64,000 bases of DNA from positions 43,370,222 to 43,434,221 of the forward strand of contig JAKGHH010000002.1 of assembly GCA_022828595.1 (NCBI GenBank), given 5' to 3'. Below the pieces are notes generated by a model. The model did no database searches and had not been told where the DNA came from. It saw nothing but the letters and a program-made list of their open reading frames with translations. Both the position numbers and the translations under genes were made by a program. Of the stretch, positions 54,727-64,000 are shown piece after piece (the stretch's first letter is position 1; each line of letters starts with the position of its first letter). The DNA comes from Nelumbo lutea. Its lineage: Eukaryota > Streptophyta > Magnoliopsida > Proteales > Nelumbonaceae.

Positions 54727-57345
54727 ACTATGAAAGCAAGTAACTATATATTTTTTATTGACTTTCTATGCTAGTTGTTCAGTTTAAACACAATCACAGA
54801 TGCATGCATTTTCCATCATAATATGGGGCATTGCTGTTCTTGTTATTTGTTTGTATTATCATTTCTGAATTAATATGGTGAAGTTGACTCAAGTATAACC
54901 CCTGGTCTTTTATTGTTGAATGAATTCCTATGCTTGCATGCCAAAACACAATTTATGGATTTTATGATTTGGCTCTTTGTCCTCATTCTGAAGTTCAATA
55001 TGAGGCTACACAATATTCATACAATTCTCCAAGAATTTTTATAATACGAGTTAGCAAGTGAATCCCTGTGGGAGCATAGATATAGAGTAGATTGATGGGA
55101 ATAAAACTATCATAATACTTGTGCCACATGTTTTGAATGCCTAAAATCATGTAATCAAATAACCATTATTGTTATTGTGTTTGTTGAGGTTTGGGCTTCA
55201 TAGTCCTAAATCTCAAGGATGCAATTTGGATAAGACTGAGGAAGGGAAGACAGGATCTAGATAAGGATTTGAAAGTTTCAAATGTGGCTTTATTAAAATA
55301 TGCTTGAAATTATGATTTTGTATCCTCATCTATGCTATCCTATAAAACGTGCTATATTGATAACCAAAATATCGAAAAGTCAAAAACCTTAAAATTTATT
55401 TTAAACTTTAACTCCAAAATTGTCTAAATAGCTGATAATTAAGAGGTCTCATCTTCAGCAAATGCATATTAGCTAAAATTTTAGGACTTAAAATAGTTCA
55501 AAATCGAGCATTAATGATTGGTCCAAGTTAACATTAATATATATATATATATATATATCAATTTTACTGGTAAAATAATTTTCCCATTTAATGAAATAAT
55601 CATGTTTCTGTAGTTATACATGGAACAAAGTTAATTCCTGGAGAGGATCTGTACAGGGCATTTATGCAATGAACTTGACCAAAGCCAATGATAATTTTTG
55701 GTGTAAAAAGTGAACAGGTGATTGGTTAGTATTGTATCATTATACTTTTACTCCTTAAGGGTCTTTTGGGAGGATTGGGGTATCATTAATCGTCATGGTC
55801 ATGATCATCAAGTATGCCTCATGCCAACTTTTCAGGTTGACTACTTGAATGTTGAGCCTAGTTTTCTGGAATTTCCCAAATTACTGCTTTGCCTTCCTAC
55901 TCTGACTAGGCTACCATAGTTTTACTTGCCTTCATTAGTTCTAGAGCACCGTCACCAATTTCAGTACTCATGCCAAAGGTGGTACTTCACAAACCTCTAT
56001 TTGCCTAATTTTTTGAAGTATCTGAATGCAGGAGAATGCTGAAGGCGGTACTTCCTAAAGTTCTATGTATGCATGCATGTGTATGTTTGCTGTTCATTCA
56101 TGTCAAATAAGCAAGTAGATTAAGAAACTGTTACTTCAAAGCATCCCTCAAGAATCCATGGAGTGTTGAAATGCGATGTGTATCTGACACGAACACTTAG
56201 AAGAGTCCATGCAACATCTGTCAGTTCTAGATGAAAGGATTCACAAAAGGGGATGGCAACAAATTTGGACTTTGGATTGTAACCGGAATACCAGCAATCA
56301 GGAAAAAATGTAACCAGAATACCATGTCAAACACTTATTGTCACATGATTACCATGTAATCTGTCATCATATGAATATTGATATGATAGTTTAAGTCGAT
56401 GTGCCAATTAGGATCTTTGTGACTTACAAAAGTGCAGTCAGAGTTTAATGATCAAGTAAACCACAAACCTATTCTAGGGATGGGCCAAGTGGGCAAAATC
56501 CTGAGAGAGCTCTATCTCCATCTGTAGTGAACTATGAAGAAAATAGGAGGCAGATTTGAGCAATAATGAAGCTCAGATAATGGTTGAGGTGTCTTTGGGA
56601 GTAGAAGATACCAAAAGCAATATTTCAAGCACCAAATTTGATCTTCTTATTTCTGTAGAAAAGGAAAGATGGAGGAGGGACTAAAGGGATCTTACCAATG
56701 CAGAGAACGAAATGATTAGAGAGAGAAGCATGAGTTCTTGATGCAAGCAATGTTATAAAGAAAATGATTGATTCTTTCATCCCTTCTGAAAATATAAGAT
56801 AAAGTTCAAGGATACACAACTATTTTTTTAAGAAAAGATATTCTTTTGGACAAGACAGGAACCTTTATGTTTTTGGGACTGTCTGAAACTTGCAAAGGTG
56901 TCCTGTGAAAGACTTGTCAATGGTTTTATGAGGATACTGTGGTGAAGTTGAGGACAGGATGTATATATCTTGTGATGCTGGAATGACCCTCCTCTCTTGG
57001 TTCGCTGCTGTGGAAAGTATTTTCTGGATTTTCCGATGCTGTGAAAAATATTTTCTCGGTTCTTTTTCTTGATCTCTTGCACCTTCGTACAAGTACTGGA
57101 CAGGGGTATGTGCCCTCTTTTTTCTCTGTGGTCTATGCCGTGAAGAGCTGTGAAGGCCGTGGTTTTGAGGTTTACATCTCCATGCTGCACAAGGGTATGT
57201 GTTTCTTTTTTTTTAATCATGTGCTGTTGTCGAACTGTTAGTAGGCCTTGTTAATGACTCCTTGTGGCCGAACCATTGCTGCTAATGGATTGTTTTCAGT
57301 AGCCTGTTAGTAGACTATTTGTTGGACTAATTACTGGGCTATTCT
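54727..57345. other. Intergenic DNA between two Copia elements
   Basis: A TA microsatellite lies near 55539-55558. Frames at 55722-55919 and 56828-57220 show no recognisable motif. The 5' LTR of the Copia at 57346-62028 was expected around 56.8-57.3 kb but was not recognised. Confidence 0.4.
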
Positions 57346-58623
57346 ATGGGCCGACATATTGCTGGACTGTTTCAGCAGTATTTTTCTCTCTTTTCAGAAG
57401 TGAAAATTCTTGGGAGTTTAGCATTTTGTTTGTGTGGGATCTGGTCTGGTATATTTGTGACCCTTTTTTCCTCAATGGAAAGTTGTGATTCAGCATCATC
57501 TAGAGTTACACCAACTCATAGTACAGCTGGTATGGGGGATGAAAACATGATGTTTCCCATGCCAATTACCCCTTTAAATGGTCTGAACTACCTGGAGTGG
57601 GCTAAAAGTGTGAAACTTTATGTAACAACAAGGGGAAAAGATGGTTACATAAATGGCAGAGTGAAAAAACCCAGATGTGAGACAACTAAACATGATAGGT
57701 GGGACCAAGAAAACAATATGGTGATGTCTTGGCTCCTTGCAGCCATGGAACCCGAGGTGAAGAAGAATTTTATGTGGGCAGGCAATGCTAGTGAGATTTG
57801 GGAGCAAGCCAAAACCACCTATTCTGAGCAAAGGCATTATGCCAAAATTTACCAGTTGCAAGTTGAATCCTCAACCTGTAAACAGGGAAATCATAGTTTG
57901 TCTACCTATTATTCGGCCCTTACTTCCATATGGAAAGAATTGGATCACTATCAAATTATAGAGTGGAAACATGATGATGATGCTAAGGCCTATAAGAAGT
58001 TGGTTTCTCAGCAGCGGGTGTTTGCTTTCTTGTTGGGACTGAACCTTACTTATGAACCCTTGAGAGTTCAGATCTTAGGAAGCAAAGAGTTGCCTTCGGT
58101 TCAAGAGGTGTATGCCCTTGTTCAATTTGAAAAAAGTAGGCGGAGTGTGATGGTTACAACTGAGGGGGAGCAATAGGTAGCTTTGGCTACAATGGGTAAT
58201 AACAATATGGGAAAGAAAAGTGACTCCAAGAAGGCTGATGATAAAGACAAGTTGTTTTGTACCCATTGTCAGCGCTCACGACATACACGTGACACATGTT
58301 GGGAAATTCACGGGAAGCCCAAGTGGGCAGTGAAGAACCAAGAACAGGGTAAAGTGCAAGGTCAGAAGAAGCTGAATACAACACATAATGCAATACATGT
58401 GGCAACCCAAGATACCCAGGTTGTTGATTCTACCTGGGACCACTTTACTAGTTTTAACCCCAAGGAAGATATCATGAATTCCTTCAGAGATCACTTGGAA
58501 TCATATGATAGGGCTTTGCGACAGATGGATAGTTCAGTTACTGGTACTCCTACTTCATTTGCATTTACATCAGGTAATGCAACTTCTGCATTCCATGTCA
58601 CCACTACTACTGATTCCCCTTAG
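57346..58623 (+). pseudogene. Copia gag
   Basis: The likely gag start is the ATG at 57475 (MESCDSASSRV). The gag core is LNGLNYLEWAKSVKLYV, then WEQAKTTYSEQRHYAKIYQL and FLLGLNLTYEPLRVQILG. A TAG at 58174 ends the frame; it resumes after the stop with the CCHC knuckle CTHCQRSRHTRDTC near 58260, followed by a linker to a TAG at 58621. Gag would form the virus-like particle of the element. Confidence 0.8.
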
Positions 58624-59520
58624 ATCATTGACTCAGGGGCCTTTAACCACATGATCGGTGAGCCAAATTTATTTTAGACTTATAACATTTTGTTAGGAAA
58701 GGATAAAGTGAGGCTTGCATATGGATCATTCTCCTCCATTGCAGGCTAAGGATCAATATCCCTTTCCCATGGCCTTAACCTGAATAGTGTCTTGCATGTT
58801 ACCCAACTTCCTATGAATTTGCTTTCAATCTGTAGTATCACAAACTCTTTAAACTGTAGTGTAACATTTTTTCCCGGTTCATGTGTTTTTCAGGACTTAG
58901 CTTCTGGGAGGACGATTGGTAGAAGAAGCCTAATGGATGGTCTCTATATTCTCGACAACAAAGCCGGTCTCTCGGAGTCATATAGTCAATCAAATAAGAG
59001 TCAATTTTTTTTTGTGGCATAGTCGGTTAGGTCATGTTTCTTTTGAAATAATGAAATCTTTGTTTCCATTTTTATTTAAGTCATGTTCAATTTCCGATTT
59101 CCAGTGTCAAACATGTCAGTTGAGCAAACAATGTAGAACAACCTTTCATTCAATTAATAAAAGATCCAATTTTCCTTTTCACATTGTGTATTCTGATGTA
59201 TGGGGGCCTACTACTATAATCTCTGAGGGTGGGTATAAGTACTTCATCACTTTGATTGATGATTTCTCTTGCTATACATGGGTATTCCCGATGCGTAGAA
59301 AAGATGAAGTTCCAAAGATTGTGCAAGATTTCTAGCGGATGGTGTTTACGCAGTTCCATGTTGAAATACAAATCTTTCAATCAGATAATGACAAGGAATA
59401 CTTCCACGGTGAGCTTAATGAGTTATTTGCCTTCCATGGAGCTCATGCGCAAGAACACCGCAACAAAATGGTGATGTCGAAAGAAAAAATAAACACCTTC
59501 TTGAGGTAGCTTAAGGGATG
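58624..59520 (+). pseudogene. Copia protease and integrase
   Basis: The protease motif IIDSGAFNHM keeps its Asp. The pre-integrase part has an HSRLGHVSFEIMKSL and CQTCQLSKQ zinc-binding pattern. The integrase core follows: HIVYSDVWGP (first Asp), ITLIDDFSCYTWVF, and after a stop at 59333 and shifts, FQSDNDKEYF (second Asp). The later NGVAER region is degraded. Inactive. Confidence 0.75.
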
Positions 59521-60139
59521 ATGTTACACATGAATATTCTAAAAAGGTTTTGGATGGATGCTATACTTGCAGCTTCTTATGTCAACAACCGCATGCCCTC
59601 TAGAGTGCTGAACTACATGGCCCCTCATTAGTTGTTGTTCCCTCAGTCCCCTCTATTTTTCATTCCCATGAGAGTCTTTGGTTGTCGTGCTTTTGTCCAT
59701 GATTAGTCTCCGTCTCAGGGAAAGTTAGATCCTTGGTCCATTCCTTGTATTTTTCTGGGGTATCCCTTCTCTCGAAAGAGGTATCGGTGCTTTGATCCCG
59801 TTAGTCATAAATTTTTTGTCTCTATGGATGTGTCCTTTGAGTCTGAACCATTCTTCTCTGCTTCTCCTCAGGGGGAGAGTTGTGTGGAAGAGGAGAAGCA
59901 GGTTGAAGTCCGCCAAGTCTCTCTTCCTTCTATTCCGGACTTGACCCCCTTTGTGTCTTTCAATGTACACGCCGTAGAGATCAGCAATGTGGCAGAGATG
60001 TGGAACTACCAAACACTAAGCATCCAACACTGTTAAACTCTTAGGAAGTAAGTCCAAACCCTGCTATACCTATTGACACCCATGCTCCTACTGTAGATGA
60101 CCTTGACATTCCTATTGCTCAAAGAAAGGGAGTCAGGTC

Positions 60140-61754
60140 ATGCACTACCAAACACCCATCACCCAGTATGTCTCCTATGATCACATTTCCCCCTCATACC
60201 GAGCCTTCCTATCTGCAGTTGATTGCATCCCTGTACCCCAAAATGTTGCAGAAGCCTTAAAATATCTTGAATGGACAGATGTTATGAAGGAGGAGATTAA
60301 TGCCCTCCATAAAAATCAAACTTGGGAATTGGTGGATCTTCCAAGGGGAAAAGACCCAGTGGGGTGTAAGTGGATGTTTACAGTTAAACACAAGGTGGAA
60401 AGACATTTGAAAGGTATAAAGCAAGATTAGTAGTCGAAGGGTACACTCAAGTGTACGGACTATGATGAGACATTTGCTCCAGTAGCTAAAATGAACTCAA
60501 TTCGAGTTCTTCTATCATTAGCTGCTAATCTTGACCGGGAATTGCATCAACTAGATATTATGAATGCTTTTTTAAACTTAGAGGAGGAGGTTTACATGGT
60601 TGAACCCCCGGGATTCTGTGCCAAGGGAAGTGAGAATAAGATGTGTAAGCTAAGAAAGTCTCTCTATGGTTTGAAACAATCTCCCAGGGCTTGGTTCAGT
60701 AAGTTTCATATGGCAGTTCACAAATAGGGTTCAAGCAATGTTAGTCCGATCACACTCTGTGAAGAGATGTTAGGAATAGGTTGTTGTTTTGAGAGTGTAT
60801 GTGGATGATATCATCATCACAGGAAATAGGAGTTCAGAAATACAACAGTTGAAACAATTCCTTTCATCTAAATTTGAAGTAAAAGATCTAGGTTCTCTGA
60901 AGTATTTTATTGGAATTAAAGTTGCCCGTTTTAAAAAGGGTATCTTCATTTCTCAAAGGAAGTACACTCTTGATCTATTACAAGACACATGCAAGTTAGG
61001 TGCAAGACCAGCAGATACTCCTATGGATGTTGATTATAAATTGGGTAACTGTGATGGTGAACCTCTGAAAGATGTAAAATAGTTCCAAAGGTTAGTGGGA
61101 AAGTTAATTTATTTGTCCATGATTCGTTTAGACATTGCTTATCTAGTTGGTGTCTTGAGCCAATTCATGCACTCTCCTAAGAAACCTCATTTTGAGGCAG
61201 CAGAGAGAGTTCTTAGATACTTAAAAAAGTATCCAGGAACAGGTCTACTATTCAGTAAGCATAATCGTCTAAAGGTGGAAGTCTTTATAGATGCTGATTG
61301 GGCTGGTGTTGTGGATGATAGAAAGTCCACAAGTGGGTATTGCACATTTGTGGGAGGAAACCTAGTGACCTGGAAAAGCAAGAAACAAAGCGTGGTAGCA
61401 AGGTCAAGTGCTGAAGCGGAGTATAGAGCTGTGGCACATGGGGTGGTTGAAGTTCTTTGGCTAAAAAATCTTCTAGGGGAGCTTGGAGTTGTTGTTCATA
61501 ATCCTATGTCTCTTTACTGTGACAACAAGGCAGCCATTAACATCACCAACAATCCTGTCCTACATGAGAGGACCAAGCACATTGAAGTGGACAAATACTT
61601 CATAATGGAAAAATTAGAAAAAAGGGAAATTTGCATCCCTTATGTCAACTCCAAGGAACAACTTGCTGATGTCCTCACAAAAGGACTTCCATACTCGTGG
61701 CACAATGAGTTGTGTGACAAGTTGGGCATGATAGACATATACATCCCAACTTGA
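60140..61754 (+). pseudogene. Copia reverse transcriptase and RNase H
   Basis: YLEWTDVMKEEINALHKNQTW opens the polymerase; it continues with FAPVAKMNSIRVLLSLAA, LDIMNAFLN, CKLRKSLYGLKQSPRAWF, the catalytic YVDDIIITG at about 60798, and KYFIGIKVAR. Stops occur near 60428, 60725 and 61080. RNase H (61095-61754) is open for 219 codons: VFIDADWAG (Asp), SSAEAEYRAV (Glu), LYCDNKAAI (Asp), HIEVDKYFI and LADVLTKGLP. Confidence 0.85.
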
Positions 61755-61764
61755 GGGGGAGTAT

Positions 61765-61968
61765 TGTGAAACTTATTTATTGGTTTGTTGTTATTCTGTT
61801 GTCAGTTATTTCCTTTTTTGTTATTTGTTCATTATTATGAATTGCCACCAGGGGCATTCTTGTAATTACTGATCTTATTATGTTAAGAAAATATAAATAA
61901 CAAGCTAGTAGCCGACCAACCCTTTGTCTTTGGTTCTCAATCGAACCTCTCTTCTCTTCTCTTCTCTT

Positions 61969-62010
<42 letters not shown>

Positions 62011-62028
62011 TCTCTTCTCAATCGAATG
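61765..62028 (+). repeat. 3' LTR of the Copia element
   Basis: Begins tgtgaaacttatttattggt directly after the polypurine tract. Contains a TATA-like aaaatataaataac near 61890 and a CTTCT then CT microsatellite at about 61950-62010. It ends near 62028 where RTE sequence starts, so its true end may be missing. Confidence 0.7.
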
Positions 62029-62800
62029 CAATAACAAAGGAGAAATTGAGGAGGATGTTGCCCTTATAATTAGAGCAGAATGGGCAAAATAGAGGAGTGC
62101 ATCTAGAGTATTATGTGATAGACGAATACCATGGTTTTCAAAACCATACCGGACCTGACGGTTGGACCGGAAAAACTGGAAACCGGTTAGGTGACCGGTT
62201 CTGTTTTACCCCAGAACCGTTATTTCGCCAAAAACCGTTGAACTGCTCGAACTGACCAATGATTTGGATTTTTTATTTTTATTTATTTTTTGTTAGAATG
62301 GGCTGTCCCTTCGGATCAAATGGTTGGACCATTCGACCTAGGAACCGGACCCCTGACCGGTTTGGTTTTAAAAACCTCGACGAATACCACTTTGGATAAA
62401 AGGAAAATTCTATAGAATAATTGTATGATCATCTATGTTGTATGTAGCAGTGTGTTGGGAAGCTAAGAAATAGCATGTCTAAAAGCTGAGTGTGGTAGAA
62501 ATGCAAATGCTTAGATGGATGAGTGGTAAATCTAGAAAGGATAGGATTAGAGATGAAGTTATATGAAGGAATGTAGGAGTAGCCCCAATAGGCGATAAAA
62601 TGAGAGAGTAAATTAGGATGTTTGTCCACATGCATAGAAGATCATCTACAGTGCCTTAAGAAAAAGTGATTCGTTACAAGTTGAAGGGGCTAGAAGTGCG
62701 TATAATTTAACAAAGGATATGTCACTGAACAGAATGGAATGGTGAAACAGGAATCATGTAGCTAACCCTGTGTAGTTGGGATGAGGCTTAGATGATGGTG
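62029..62800 (+). mobile_element. RTE-type LINE fragment, split by a MITE
   Basis: Text from ataacaaaggagaaattgag onward is a relative of the RTE insert at 45258-46003. It has the same blocks: gagcagaatgggcaaaat, the LRWM-like region near 62510 and the tag gtagctaacccygtgtagtt near the end, then a gatgatgg tail. Coding capacity is destroyed by stops. The MITE at 62132-62378 interrupts it. Confidence 0.8.
62132..62378. mobile_element. 247-bp MITE with 11-bp flanking duplication
   Basis: gacgaatacca flanks it exactly at 62121-62131 and 62379-62389. The ends are inverted: ggttttcaaaaccataccgg on the left and (reversed) ggtttttaaaaccaaaccgg on the right. The interior is rich in ccggt and has a TTTTTATTTTT tract. 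A diverged relative lies near 19990-20275. A 9-11-bp duplication would suit a Mutator-type MITE. Confidence 0.88.
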
Positions 62801-63175
62801 ATTTTGCTTGGGGGTAGTAAAAAAATGTTAATAACTTATCAAATTGTCTTTTGATAGAATTATCCAGTGAGGCGATGATGTAATAGTGGGCAAGAATGTC
62901 TTTGTCTTCCCATTCGCGATATTCTTTCTTTCTTGCCTCAGAAACTCTTTCATCAAGATGTTCAGGTGCCTTCTAATTGGCAATTTTGTCCAATTTCTCG
63001 GATGTGAGCATCAAATTAAGGTTGTTGTATCCAATTCGCATAGTTGGGTCATTTCAACTTATTGTCATTGTTTTCAGCAAGAAGAAGAAGAAGAGAAGAA
63101 GATGTGAGAGTCAAAAAATTCTTGTTTGGTGGCGTCAGCTTTTAATTTAAATAGTAGGGCGACTAAGGCATAACA
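62801..63175 (-). other. Probable LTR of the second minus-strand Copia
   Basis: On the minus strand the LTR should start at 63175 (tgttatgccttagtcgcc) after the polypurine tract. Its far end was not found. The open frame at 62886-63107 on the other strand has no motif. Confidence 0.45.
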
Positions 63176-63680
63176 CTCCCCCTCAAGTTGGGGCGTAGAT
63201 GTCAATCATCCCCAACTTGTCACAAAGATCATAATGTCGTAGTGAGCATAATCCTTTAGTAAGAACATCTGGAAGCTGTTCATCAGAGCTAATATGCAGG
63301 GAGTGCACACTTGCCCCTTCTCAATTTTCTCTTTGATGAAATGTTTGTCAACCTCAATATGCTTGGTTCTATCATGGAGAATTGGGTTGGCTGCGATGTT
63401 GATGGCAGCTTTTTTATCACAGTAGAGTGACATAGGATCATCAAAAGGAAATCCTAATTCACTCAATAGGTTCTTGATCCATAGTACTCCATGTGACATA
63501 GCCATGTATTTTGCTTCTGCACTTGACCTGGCCACCACACTGTTTTTTGCTTCTCCAAGTTACAAGGTTTCCACCAATAAAGGCACAATATCCGCTGGTG
63601 GATTTTCTGTCATCCACTGAGTTGGCCCAATTTGCATTTGTGTACACCTTTACTCTCATGTGTGGGAAATTGTCCAAAAC
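63176..63680 (-). pseudogene. Second Copia: RNase H end and polypurine tract
   Basis: Minus strand: VYTNANWANSVDDRKSTSGY, GNLVTWRSKK, then after a shift SSAEAKYMAMSHGV, LYCDKKAAINIAANPI and HIEVDKHFI. The polypurine tract is at 63176-63190. Changes at catalytic positions (Asp to Asn in TNANWA, DNK to DKK) show decay. It is related to but different from the RNase H at 61095-61754. Confidence 0.8.
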
Positions 63681-64000
63681 CCACCATCACTTTTTTATGA
63701 ATTCTCTTAAACTCACCATAACTTTTCAAAACGTCCAAAACTCACCGTGTCAGTGAGATAATGGTAACTTGACTAACGGGCATCGCCAATTTACTATTTT
63801 ACCCTGCATTATATTCGATCCATTTTGCAATATACCAAAATTACACCCATCATTCTTCAACCCAAAACCCTAACAGTGAGAAAGCATTGGCTGCTACTTT
63901 CTTCCTCCATCGACCACTACTTCTCTCTTGTCTAAGAACTTGAAGATTTGAGGATTTGAGACTGATTAATGCTGATAGCACCAGAGAAGAATGCGTCTCC
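63664..64000. mobile_element. Possible Mutator-like terminus at the window edge
   Basis: Directly where the Copia frame stops, the text reads ggaaattgtccaaaacccac with tandem aaactcacc words, similar in style to long MULE ends. The partner end would lie beyond the window. Confidence 0.3.

Larger units (their letters stand above)
57346..62028 (+). mobile_element. Copia retrotransposon, full domain order, inactive
   Basis: Domains in order: gag, CCHC knuckle, protease, integrase, reverse transcriptase, RNase H, polypurine tract (ttgagggggag at 61751-61761) and 3' LTR from 61765. No matching 5' LTR or primer-binding site is visible upstream of 57475, so the 5' end is lost or too diverged. In-frame stops follow gag (58174), and lie before the protease (58621), in integrase and in reverse transcriptase. 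The closest layout is the plant Copia type whose gag starts with a LNGLNYLEWAKS (UBN2-like) block. Confidence 0.88.

Noticed and set aside
57041..57345. 5' LTR of the large Copia element
   Set aside because: No stretch here resembles the 3' LTR start tgtgaaacttatttattg, and no tggtatca primer site precedes the gag ATG.
61950..62010. A coding frame of alternating Arg-Glu on the minus strand
   Set aside because: It is only the translation of a CTTCT/CT microsatellite in a Copia LTR.

Overview
The window is nuclear DNA of a flowering plant. It holds split genes with GT-AG introns, plant-type Copia, Gypsy, L1-like LINE and RTE retroelements, hAT and Mutator-like DNA elements, and host genes whose closest known relatives are plant proteins. 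The species cannot be fixed from the sequence. The heavy transposon load inside introns would suit a large-genome angiosperm such as a woody magnoliid or early-diverging eudicot, but that is inference. There are no tRNA, rRNA, CRISPR or bacterial-type features.

Four host genes can be supported. (1) At 2086-8142 on the plus strand is the 3' part of a Golgi-type Kelch-repeat gene like Arabidopsis At3g27220. Its first visible exon is broken by single-base indels and the last three exons are clean. (2) At 18645-19397 on the minus strand is an intact single-exon 20S proteasome alpha type-4 (PAC1-like) gene of 250 codons. (3) At 25884-37572 on the minus strand is a YqgF/RuvC-fold nuclease gene. I assembled it from six small exons whose phases all join to a 249-residue protein. 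Its exons are scattered over 11.7 kb because two introns are packed with transposons, and a 3.3-kb hAT element sits just upstream of its start codon. (4) At 43947-47277 on the plus strand is an intact two-exon PPR gene, the probable orthologue of Arabidopsis At1g51965 (ABO5, mitochondrial nad2 splicing). Its single intron carries an RTE insertion with a perfect 17-bp target-site duplication.

Most of the rest is nested transposon debris. 8.9-11.3 kb: Gypsy-like leader and gag fragment cut by a long Copia LTR. 12.3-13.65 kb: a Pack-MULE-like element carrying the N-terminal half of an MSP1/ATAD1-type AAA ATPase gene. 14-16 kb: LINE ORF1 and endonuclease start. 17.2-17.6 kb: deleted Copia. 26.7-31.5 kb (YqgF intron 4): Copia LTRs, a Copia integrase region split by an 850-bp foldback element, and a LINE split by a 1.3-kb hAT-type element. 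32.96-34.63 kb: a 5'-truncated LINE with target-site duplication. 37.67-40.99 kb: degenerate hAT transposon. 41.2-43.7 kb: extreme AT-rich DNA. 48.0-54.7 kb: an internally deleted Copia split by two LINE segments in opposite orientations, one of which holds a tiny poly(A) retroinsertion. 57.3-62.0 kb: a largely complete but stop-ridden Copia. 62.0-64 kb: RTE split by a MITE, a second Copia end, and a possible Mutator-like terminus.

The main biological story is nested insertion around a few housekeeping and organelle genes. Several insertion events can be read directly, because removing them joins the interrupted frame or because the target-site duplication is visible.
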